A stretch of DNA of 64,000 nt. It comes from Hymenobacter sp. HSC-4F20 (GTDB lineage: Bacteria > Bacteroidota > Bacteroidia > Cytophagales > Hymenobacteraceae). The stretch is taken from positions 186,001 to 250,000 of the forward strand of contig NZ_JAHZTD010000002.1 of the NCBI RefSeq assembly GCF_019599275.1, in the 5' to 3' direction. Below are positions 17,659-24,760 of the stretch, one piece after another (within the stretch, counting starts at the first letter, position 1; each line of letters starts with the position of its first letter). A program made the position numbers and the translations under genes. A model generated the notes under the pieces. It saw nothing but the letters and a program-made list of their open reading frames with translations, ran no database searches and was not told the origin of the DNA.

Positions 17659-20622
17659 ATGAAAAAATTTCTAAGCGTGAGCGGCCTGGCTCTGGTACCC
17701 GGGCTACTCCTGGCCCAGCGCCCGGCCCCGGGTTGGCAGCAGCAGACTACTTATTCCATTGATGTAACCCTCGACGACCAGCAGCACACCCTCAGGGGGC
17801 AGGAAGAGCTTACCTATACCAATAACTCCCCTGACACCCTCCCCTACCTTTGGTTCCACCTCTGGCCCAATGCCTACCGCAACAACAGCACGGCCTTTGC
17901 CCGGCAGCTGCTGCGTAACGGCAGCCGCAAATTCCAGTTTGCTTCCGCGGCCCAGCGCGGCTTTATTGACGGACTCGACTTTCGGGTGAATGGGCAGCCA
18001 GCCGTACTGCAGTACGACGGCCAGAACCCCGACATGGCCAAGCTGATTCTGCCCCAGCCCCTGGCGCCGGGGGCCAGCATTACCATCACTACGCCCTTCC
18101 GGGTGAAGGTGCCGGATTCATTTTCCCGGTTCGGGCACGTAGGCCAAGCTTACCAGATTACGCAGTGGTACCCCAAGCCGGCCGTGTACGACCAGAAAGG
18201 CTGGCACCCGATGCCCTACCTCGATCAGGGCGAATTTTACTCGGAGTTCGGCTCGTTTGACGTGCGCATTACCTTGCCGGCCAACTACGTGGTAGGCGCT
18301 ACCGGCGTGCTGCAGAACCCCGATGAGCAGCAGCACCTCGCTCAGCTGGCTGCGGCCACCGCCGCCAAGAAAACCCAGCAGGATTTCGGCAACGACCTGA
18401 AATTTCCGGCCTCGGCTGCCCAGACCAAAACCCTGCGCTACGTGCAGGATCGGGTGCATGATTTTGCCTGGTTTGCTGATAAGCGCTTCAACGTGCTCAA
18501 AAGCGGGGTTACACTACCCTCCGGCAAGCAGGTAACCTCGTGGGTGCTGTTTACCAACAAGGACGCCGAGAAATGGGTGAAAGGCTTGCAAGACATTAAC
18601 AAAGCCCTCACGTATTACTCGCAGTGGGTGGGCGAATATCCTTACGCCTCGGCTACGGCCGTAGACGGCGCCCTAAGCGCCGGCTCGGGTATGGAGTACC
18701 CCATGGTGACGGTGACCCAGCCCGCGGCCATTGTGCACGAAGTGGGCCACAATTGGTTTTACGGCATTCTGGCCTCCAACGAGCGGGACTTTCCGTGGCT
18801 GGATGAGGGCGTGAACTCCTACGTAGAAAACCGCATAGCCGAGTTGGACAACCCTGCTGCTGGCCAGTTGGAGTTTCTGGCTAAGTCGCCGAAGCTGGCG
18901 GCGACTTTTGGCGTGGAGGGCCTGCCGGCCGCTGCGCTCAACCAGGTACCCTACCAGGCCCTGGCCTCCCGCGGCCTCGACCAGCCCGTCAGCGGCGTAT
19001 CCTCGGGGGAGTACAGCAAGCTGAACTACGGTCTGGTGGTGTACGGCAAAACGGCCTCTCTGCTCAAGTACCTGGCCGGCTACCTGGGCCAGGAGAAGTT
19101 CGACGCGGCCATGCAGGCCTACTACCAGCGCTGGCAGTTCCGCCACCCCTACCCCGAGGACATGCAGGCGGTATTCGAGGAAGTTAGCGGCCAGGACCTC
19201 GACTGGTTTTTCCAGAAGATGCTCACCACCCAGCACCGCTACGATGCGGCCGTATCGGATATTCTGGTGGAGCAGGATGCGGTAAAGGTGTTGGTACGTA
19301 ACGATTCGCCCGCGCCGTTGGCCGTGCCCGTTGCTACCCTCGACGCCCAGGGCCAAGTGCTGGAAACCCAGTGGACGCCCGTGTTCGGGGGTACGGAGGA
19401 TGACGAGCAGGACGAAACCCAGCTCAACTTCCGCCGGGCCGGGGTGGCCGCCGTGGTGGTGGACCCCGCCTACCTCACCCCCCAGCTTAACCGCCGCGAC
19501 GACCGGATCAAAACCAGCGGCTCGCTGCGCACCTGGGAGCCCCTGCGCCTGAAGCCGCTGGCCAGCGTGGAGCGCTGGGACCGGCAGACGATAAACTGGG
19601 TGCCAGTGCTCGGGGCCAACACCTCGGACAAGTTTATGCTGGGTGCGGCCTTTTACAATAACGCCCTGGCACCCAAGCGGCTGAACTTTCTGGCCATGCC
19701 CATGTACAGCTTCAACCGCAATGAAGTGAATGGTATTGGGGCGCTGAGTTTGAACGTGCTACCCCGCAGCACTGCCCGGCAACTGCTCACTGGTATTCAG
19801 GTGCAGCGCTTCGAGCGGTACCGCAAGGTGGAGCCCAGCATCACGCTTCTGCTGCCCCACTCCGCTTACAATACCCCCCAGCACTTGGTGCGCCTGGCCA
19901 ACACCACCGTTCGGAGCCAGGACCTCGACCGCACCAGCAGCTTCCAGACCCTGGAGTATGCCGTGCGTGCCAAGAACGCCCTGCAGAGCTGGTCGGCCCA
20001 CGTAGAATTTAACTACCTAACCCCCGACGCTGAAGTCGATAATACGGCGCGGGAAGCGGCCCTGCTGCGGGCTACGGCCACGTACAGCCGCTATTACAAC
20101 GCCAAAAAGCAGATTCGGGCCCGCTTGTTCGGTGGCCACTTCCTGAAGTCAGGCTCGGAGAGTCCCTTTGTCATCGGCCTCAGCGGCAGCCCCGACTACC
20201 GCCGCCAGACGGCCTTCCTCGACCGCCAACGCATTTCTGACACCTTTACCGCCCAGGTACACCAGACCGATGACCGGGACGGCGCCTTCAAAGCCTACCT
20301 GCCTGTGAGCAGCCGACGCTGGCTGAGCACCTTGGGCGTGGAGGCGGACCTACCCGTTACGCCACTGGCCGTGTTTGCCGACTTCGGCGCCACTGCGGAA
20401 TACCGGTTCATTGTCCGGGCTCCCCAGCGGCTGTACTACGATGCAGGCCTGGTGCTGCCCCTGGCCAAGAATATTCTGCGGCTCTACCTGCCCGTGGCGG
20501 GCTCCCAGTATGCCGATGGTTTGCCCAGCAGCCGCCAGGATTTTACCAACCGTATCCGCTTTGTGCTGCACCTGGAGGAGCTGAATCCTTTCCGCGTCCT
20601 CAACGAGCAGCTGGCCCAGTAA
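17659..20622 (+). CDS. M1-family (gluzincin) aminopeptidase, exported, with large C-terminal region
   Basis: 987 residues. It has a signal peptide (MKKFLSVSGLALVPGLLLAQ). The N-terminal M1 beta-domain is followed by an exopeptidase motif SGMEYPMVT (about 341-349; the place of GAMEN) and the zinc site HEVGHNWFYG near residue 360 with the downstream Glu in WLDEGVNSYVE. After residue about 620 the protein has a 350-residue Tyr/Arg-rich, beta-strand-like region (LNFLAMPMYSFNRNEVNGIG to the end) that may be membrane associated. The upstream in-frame start at 17530 is rejected because it precedes the signal peptide by 43 residues. It probably trims peptides in the periplasm. Confidence 0.85.
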   Translation: MKKFLSVSGLALVPGLLLAQRPAPGWQQQTTYSIDVTLDDQQHTLRGQEELTYTNNSPDTLPYLWFHLWPNAYRNNSTAFARQLLRNGSRKFQFASAAQRGFIDGLDFRVNGQPAVLQYDGQNPDMAKLILPQPLAPGASITITTPFRVKVPDSFSRFGHVGQAYQITQWYPKPAVYDQKGWHPMPYLDQGEFYSEFGSFDVRITLPANYVVGATGVLQNPDEQQHLAQLAAATAAKKTQQDFGNDLKFPASAAQTKTLRYVQDRVHDFAWFADKRFNVLKSGVTLPSGKQVTSWVLFTNKDAEKWVKGLQDINKALTYYSQWVGEYPYASATAVDGALSAGSGMEYPMVTVTQPAAIVHEVGHNWFYGILASNERDFPWLDEGVNSYVENRIAELDNPAAGQLEFLAKSPKLAATFGVEGLPAAALNQVPYQALASRGLDQPVSGVSSGEYSKLNYGLVVYGKTASLLKYLAGYLGQEKFDAAMQAYYQRWQFRHPYPEDMQAVFEEVSGQDLDWFFQKMLTTQHRYDAAVSDILVEQDAVKVLVRNDSPAPLAVPVATLDAQGQVLETQWTPVFGGTEDDEQDETQLNFRRAGVAAVVVDPAYLTPQLNRRDDRIKTSGSLRTWEPLRLKPLASVERWDRQTINWVPVLGANTSDKFMLGAAFYNNALAPKRLNFLAMPMYSFNRNEVNGIGALSLNVLPRSTARQLLTGIQVQRFERYRKVEPSITLLLPHSAYNTPQHLVRLANTTVRSQDLDRTSSFQTLEYAVRAKNALQSWSAHVEFNYLTPDAEVDNTAREAALLRATATYSRYYNAKKQIRARLFGGHFLKSGSESPFVIGLSGSPDYRRQTAFLDRQRISDTFTAQVHQTDDRDGAFKAYLPVSSRRWLSTLGVEADLPVTPLAVFADFGATAEYRFIVRAPQRLYYDAGLVLPLAKNILRLYLPVAGSQYADGLPSSRQDFTNRIRFVLHLEELNPFRVLNEQLAQ

Positions 20623-20650
20623 CTTCCTTTCTCCCATATCTGCCCTGCCG

Positions 20651-21256
20651 ATGCCGTTGCGCTGGTTGCTGTTGTTTACGGGGCTGAGCGCCGGCCTCCT
20701 GCTGGCTGGCTGCCAGACCAACTACGCCGATTTGCCGACTTACTCCGCCGAGCGTCACCTGCTGCAGGTAGTGGTGGAAATGCCGGCCGGTACCAACCAA
20801 GAGCGGCGCTACAACGCCGAAACCCATCAGTTTGGACCCGTGCAGCAGGCCGGCGCCAGCCAAGCGGTGGAGTTCCTACCCGTACCCGGCAACCTGGGCT
20901 TTATTCCGGGCACCCGGACCAGCGGTACTAGTTCGGCTACTCCGCATCCCGTGCCTGCCCTAGTGCTGGCCGAGAGCCAGCCGGCGGGGACGGTGCAGGA
21001 GGTATTGCCCGTGGCTTTGCTGCTGCTTGATGTAGGCGGCAGCTTGGAGCAGGTAGTGCTAGCGGTTCCTGCCCGTCCCGCTCAGCGCATCCTGCCCGAT
21101 GCCACGGACTGGGTGACGCTTAACCGCCGCTACCCCGGCGTACGCCAGTCCTTGAGCATGTGGTTTCAGCGCCGCAGCCGGCCTGGCGAAACCCGCATTG
21201 CGGGCTGGAAGGATGAAAAAGCCGCTGAGCAGTTTGTCCGCCGGTGGCTGGAGTAA
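20651..21256 (+). CDS. Inorganic-pyrophosphatase-like lipoprotein, active-site loop degenerate
   Basis: 201 residues with a lipoprotein signal (LLLAGC, Cys21). The mature part follows family I soluble pyrophosphatase: VVVEMPAGTNQERRY, PVPGNLGFIPGT, AESQPAGTVQEVLPVALLLLD and a C-terminal WKDEKAAEQFVRRW helix. In active enzymes the region after FIPGT carries the metal-binding GDPLD/GDALDVL loop; here it is SSATPHPVPALVL with no Asp. The Tyr of PGNYGF is Leu. Pyrophosphatase activity is therefore doubtful. It starts 28 bases after the M1 peptidase gene and is likely co-transcribed. Role unknown; a binding or scaffold function is possible. Confidence 0.72.
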   Translation: MPLRWLLLFTGLSAGLLLAGCQTNYADLPTYSAERHLLQVVVEMPAGTNQERRYNAETHQFGPVQQAGASQAVEFLPVPGNLGFIPGTRTSGTSSATPHPVPALVLAESQPAGTVQEVLPVALLLLDVGGSLEQVVLAVPARPAQRILPDATDWVTLNRRYPGVRQSLSMWFQRRSRPGETRIAGWKDEKAAEQFVRRWLE

Positions 21257-21260
21257 CCAG

Positions 21261-21300
21261 CAACAAAAAACCCGTCGGCTAGCCGGCGGGTTTTTTGTTG
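21261..21300. terminator. Bidirectional terminator between convergent genes
   Basis: A near-perfect 40-base palindrome CAACAAAAAACCCG...CGGGTTTTTTGTTG with A- and T-tracts on both sides. It serves the pyrophosphatase-like gene and the convergent coiled-coil gene. Confidence 0.85.
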
Positions 21301-21321
21301 GGAGAGAGTCTAGTTGTCTGA

Positions 21322-22032
21322 CTACTCAATCTTGTTCATGCGCTCCTTTACAGCTTCCAGGGCTACGCGCATGTTCACAATGTCGGCGCGGGCAGCTTCC
21401 TGCTCCTTCAGGTTCATGTCCACTTGGTTGTTGTACTGCTGCAATTCAGCGGCGTTCTGGGCCAGTTGCTGCTGAATTTCAATTTTCCGGGCTTTGTTTT
21501 TCTCGATGTCCTTCTTGATGGCATCGGCCTTGGCAATTACCGCCATGTGGTTATTCTGCGACGATACCAGTGCTTTCTCAGCTTCGGCTACCTGCACGGC
21601 CAAGTCTTCGCGGTAGAGCTTACGGGCAAAATCTTTCAGATAGCCCTCGGCCGCTTTCCACTGTACCGGCGTAGCTTCCTTACCCAGGTAGGCGTTGCCC
21701 AGGTCAATCGACCACCAAATGGTGGTACCGGTGGGCACAGCGTCTACTTTGCTGATAACGCGCACCGGCGTTTTGGAAATAGCGTCAATTACGACACCAT
21801 CCATGGTGTATACGCCTTTATCGGCCTTTACTTTGCTACCGAATTGCTCGTCCAGCTGCTTTTTCCAAGAGTCTTCCACGCGCTTGCTGTCCAACTGCAC
21901 GGAAACTCGCTGCCCCTTGCGCGGAATGCCTTTTACGGCCATATCCGTTTCATCAACAGGCGACTTTTGCGCCAGGCTAGTCACCGACGTTGCCAACATC
22001 AGCAGCAGAGAGAAGAGTACGCCTCGTTTCAT
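21322..22032 (-). CDS. Exported coiled-coil protein, hypothetical
   Basis: 236 residues with a Sec signal peptide (MKRGVLFSLLLMLATSVTSLAQ). The first half is beta-rich (RVSVQLDSKRVEDSWKKQL, YTMDGVVIDAI, TTIWWSIDLGNAYLG). The second half (about residues 130-236) is a long coiled coil rich in Ala, Glu, Lys and Gln. I do not recognise a named family. The start at 22032 opens the signal peptide; the longer reading to 22104 adds 24 unrelated residues. It is a single-gene unit, likely periplasmic. Confidence 0.65.
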   Translation of the reverse strand: MKRGVLFSLLLMLATSVTSLAQKSPVDETDMAVKGIPRKGQRVSVQLDSKRVEDSWKKQLDEQFGSKVKADKGVYTMDGVVIDAISKTPVRVISKVDAVPTGTTIWWSIDLGNAYLGKEATPVQWKAAEGYLKDFARKLYREDLAVQVAEAEKALVSSQNNHMAVIAKADAIKKDIEKNKARKIEIQQQLAQNAAELQQYNNQVDMNLKEQEAARADIVNMRVALEAVKERMNKIE

Positions 22033-22162
22033 AGAGAATGAAATAGGTTGAAAAGAAATGATTTGCAGGTACAAATGCCGGTGAACTAACCTCCGACTCA
22101 TCAAATTTAACTAGCCGGCCAGCATCTTACCAGACCCCGGATTGTTTTTTTTTAAGAAAGCC

Positions 22163-22170
22163 TACTTTTG
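22163..22170 (+). promoter_or_regulatory. -7 box TACTTTTG upstream of the pterin genes
   Basis: A TAnnTTTG match with ATTG at about -33 (22141). It would leave a leader of about 135 bases in an AT-rich gap. No known riboswitch fold was recognised in that leader. Confidence 0.4.
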
Positions 22171-22313
22171 TTGGAATAGTAATATTCATAATAATTTATA
22201 TACCACTAAGTAGACTTTATTCCTGTTGAGCTTCCCACTCTCTTGGCAGTCAACTAGCTGATTGTCTCCCCTATGCTTGAAACAAAAGCAGCCATTTTGA
22301 GTTACTTCCGACT

Positions 22314-22721
22314 ATGCCCATTACTGTTTGCCGCAAAGAGCACTTCAACGCCGCCCACCGCCTGCACAACCCGGCCTGGGACGATGCGCAAAACGAGACG
22401 ACGTTTGGCAAGTGCAATAACCCTCATTATCACGGACATAACTACGAGCTGATTGTACGCCTGACCGGCGACATCGATCCGGCCACTGGGTACGTCTATG
22501 ATATGAAGCGGTTAAGTGACCTCATCAAACGCGAGATTCTGGATACCTTTGACCACCGGAATCTGAATCTGGACACGGAGGAATTTCGCCACCTCAACCC
22601 TACGGCTGAAAATATTGCCGTAGTGATTTGGAACCGGCTGCGCCCCCACGTGGAAGAACGCCTGACCATGTCGGTCACGCTGTACGAGACCGAACGCAAT
22701 TTTGTAGAATACCATGGATAA
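22314..22721 (+). CDS. 6-pyruvoyl-tetrahydropterin synthase (PTPS/QueD superfamily, PTPS-I-like)
   Basis: 135 residues. Converts 7,8-dihydroneopterin triphosphate to 6-pyruvoyl-tetrahydropterin (or, in QueD enzymes, to carboxytetrahydropterin). Zinc ligands His15, His40 and His42 and catalytic Cys34 are present in KCNNPHYHGHNYEL, and the Asp80-His81 pair in FDHRNLNLD and the pterin-anchoring Glu in LYETERN are intact. The motif arrangement (GKCNNP-x2-HGHNY, TGDIDPATG, ENIAVVIW) is more like animal PTPS than E. coli QueD, whose motif is CGRLHGH. It overlaps the next gene by 8 bases, so the two are translationally coupled. Confidence 0.9.
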   Translation: MPITVCRKEHFNAAHRLHNPAWDDAQNETTFGKCNNPHYHGHNYELIVRLTGDIDPATGYVYDMKRLSDLIKREILDTFDHRNLNLDTEEFRHLNPTAENIAVVIWNRLRPHVEERLTMSVTLYETERNFVEYHG

Positions 22722-23400
22722 CACCGCTGCTGCGGCTTCCGCCGCGGACGATGCCGCGGCCCGTCCCGCCGTCGACGCTCAGTTGCCGGCTGATTTACGC
22801 ACGCCTCTCCGCCCCGATGCATTTGAACTCAGCGACGAGGACAAGATTACGGGCATTGCCGAGCACTTCCGCGAAATCATGCACCTGCTAGGGCTGGATT
22901 TGACGGACGACAGCCTGAGCGGCACCCCGAAGCGGGTAGCCAAGATGTACGTGCAGGAGTGGTTTAAGGGCCTTGACCCCAAGCACCGGCCCGATGTGAA
23001 GCTGTTCGAGAACCGCTACCAGTACCAGAATATGCTGGTGGAACGAGATATTACCTTGTTTTCGTGCTGTGAGCACCACTTCGTACCCATTATTGGTAAA
23101 GCGCATGTGGCGTACCTACCCGGCGAGCATGTGGTGGGACTGAGCAAGCTCAACCGCGTGGTGCAGTACTTTGCCCGCCGGCCGCAGGTGCAGGAGCGCC
23201 TTACCCGCCAGATTGCCGAAGAGCTGAAAACCACCCTGCGTACTGAGGACGTGGCAGTGCTGATTGAAGCCGACCACCTGTGCGTGATGAGCCGCGGCGT
23301 GAACGACACGAGTAGCAGTACGCTCACGGCCGAGTACGGCGGCGCCTTCGGCCGCGACGAGAGCCTGCGACGGGAGTTTCTGCGGCTGCTCGGCAAGTAA
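22714..23400 (+). CDS. folE: GTP cyclohydrolase I
   Basis: 228 residues. Converts GTP to 7,8-dihydroneopterin triphosphate, the first step of folate and tetrahydropterin synthesis and the substrate of the upstream gene product. Zinc ligands are seen in SCCEHHFVPIIGKAHVAYLP and DHLCVMSRGV, and LSKLNRVVQYFARRPQVQERL is the family core. The first 45 residues are an Ala/Asp-rich extension. The 8-base overlap with the PTPS gene argues for a two-gene pterin operon. Confidence 0.94.
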   Translation: MDNTAAAASAADDAAARPAVDAQLPADLRTPLRPDAFELSDEDKITGIAEHFREIMHLLGLDLTDDSLSGTPKRVAKMYVQEWFKGLDPKHRPDVKLFENRYQYQNMLVERDITLFSCCEHHFVPIIGKAHVAYLPGEHVVGLSKLNRVVQYFARRPQVQERLTRQIAEELKTTLRTEDVAVLIEADHLCVMSRGVNDTSSSTLTAEYGGAFGRDESLRREFLRLLGK

Positions 23401-23490
23401 AAAGCTGTTAGCTTTCCGCCTCTTTTCGCACCTGTTGTATCTGGCCGGCCGCTGCTACCGCTGGCAGCGGCCGGCAACCAGTTCCCACCC

Positions 23491-24402
23491 ATGTCACGCA
23501 AAGTTCTGATTACCGGGGGCACCGGCATGATCGGTACCCGCCTCGCCGAAATGCTCATCGACGGGGGCTATGAGGTGGCCCTGCTCAGCCGCACGCCCGG
23601 CAGCGGCCGCTACCGCAGCTTCCGCTGGGACCCGCTGGCCGGTACCATCGACGAAGCCGCGGTGCCCTACGCCGACTACATTATAAACCTGGCGGGTAGC
23701 AGCGTATCGGACGGCAAGTGGACCCAGGAACGCAAGCGCGAAATCTTATCCAGCCGCTTGGCAGGCACCCAGCTTATGGCCCGGGAACTGGCCAAAGGCA
23801 CTCACCACGTACAGGCGTTTATCTCGGCTTCAGCCATTGGCATTTACGGCGACCGGGACGACCAGATTGTGACAGAGGAAACCACGCCTGCCCCCGACGA
23901 CTTTCTGGCCGAAGTATGCCGGCAGTGGGAGGCCGCGGCCCAGGACGTAGCCGACGATGGCATCCGCACCGCCATTTTCCGCATTGGCATTGTGCTGAGC
24001 CCCGAGGGCGGCGCGCTCGTGCCGCTGGCCCGCACGGTAAAGCTCATGGCCGGTGCCCCACTGGGCTCGGGCCGGCAGTATATGTCCTGGATTCACCTCG
24101 ACGACTTGTGCCGCCTGTTTATCCAGGCTATGGAAGAGCCGCAGTGGCAAGGTGTTTACAACGCCGTTTCGCCTACCCCCGTCACAAACAAGGAGTTTAC
24201 AGAAACCCTGGCCGGGGTGCTGCACAGGCCTCTGGTACTACCTAAAGTGCCCGAGTTCGGCTTGAAGCTGGTGATGGGCGAGATGAGCGAAATAGTGCTG
24301 GCCTCCCAGCGGGTAAGCGCCGGGAAGACCCTGAGGCAAGGCTTCAAATTCGAGTACCCTACCCTGCGGGAAGCGCTGGAGTCGTTTTACGGGGAGCAGT
24401 AA
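23491..24402 (+). CDS. TIGR01777-family NAD(P)-binding epimerase-like protein (SDR)
   Basis: 303 residues. An extended short-chain dehydrogenase with GGTGMIGTRLAEML at the N-terminus, NLAGSSVSDGKW, SASAIGIYGDRDD, FRIGIVLSPEGGAL and the C-terminal DUF1731-like helix pair (EFGLKLVMGEMSEIVLASQRV). This is the SDR39U1/YfcH family, whose substrate is unknown. It follows folE by 90 bases on the same strand, so a shared transcript is possible but a role in pterin synthesis is not supported by the family. Confidence 0.88.
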   Translation: MSRKVLITGGTGMIGTRLAEMLIDGGYEVALLSRTPGSGRYRSFRWDPLAGTIDEAAVPYADYIINLAGSSVSDGKWTQERKREILSSRLAGTQLMARELAKGTHHVQAFISASAIGIYGDRDDQIVTEETTPAPDDFLAEVCRQWEAAAQDVADDGIRTAIFRIGIVLSPEGGALVPLARTVKLMAGAPLGSGRQYMSWIHLDDLCRLFIQAMEEPQWQGVYNAVSPTPVTNKEFTETLAGVLHRPLVLPKVPEFGLKLVMGEMSEIVLASQRVSAGKTLRQGFKFEYPTLREALESFYGEQ

Positions 24403-24426
24403 TACCCGCACTAGCGCACTAAATAG

Positions 24427-24747
24427 ATGCAGCTTGCCGGACGAATTGCCGCCCTTCTACTTGCAGTAGGAACAAGCGCCTGTGACACCGTTACGCAACG
24501 AATGTGCGGAGAGTCTACCGGACAGCATAAGCAATACATAGCCGCACTAAATCGGGTGTATACCGGGCGCTTGCACGCCCAACAGGTCCCCTGTTACCCC
24601 GGCTATTTGCAGATTAATTGTCTAGCCGCTGTATCACGTCAGGCACTTGACTCTATCAACGTGTCGGCCAACAAGGCTGGGTGGGTGGAAGTGCTAGTGT
24701 ATGACCCGCGCAATAGGCTCCTGCACGGTAGTACTATCTCGATGTAG
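24427..24747 (+). CDS. Small putative lipoprotein, hypothetical
   Basis: 106 residues. The N-terminus (GRIAALLLAVGTSAC) reads as a lipoprotein signal with the lipidated Cys near residue 19. Four more cysteines occur in the mature part (MCGES, VPCYPG, INCLAA), which may pair. No family recognised. It is convergent with the penicillin-binding protein gene, 14 bases away, and starts 24 bases after the SDR gene. Short and without homology support, so moderate confidence only. Confidence 0.5.
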   Translation: MQLAGRIAALLLAVGTSACDTVTQRMCGESTGQHKQYIAALNRVYTGRLHAQQVPCYPGYLQINCLAAVSRQALDSINVSANKAGWVEVLVYDPRNRLLHGSTISM

Positions 24748-24760
24748 CAACACTTGCCAC

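Noticed and set aside
22105..22313. preQ1 or other riboswitch before the pterin genes
   Set aside because: No recognised aptamer core was found in the AT-rich leader.
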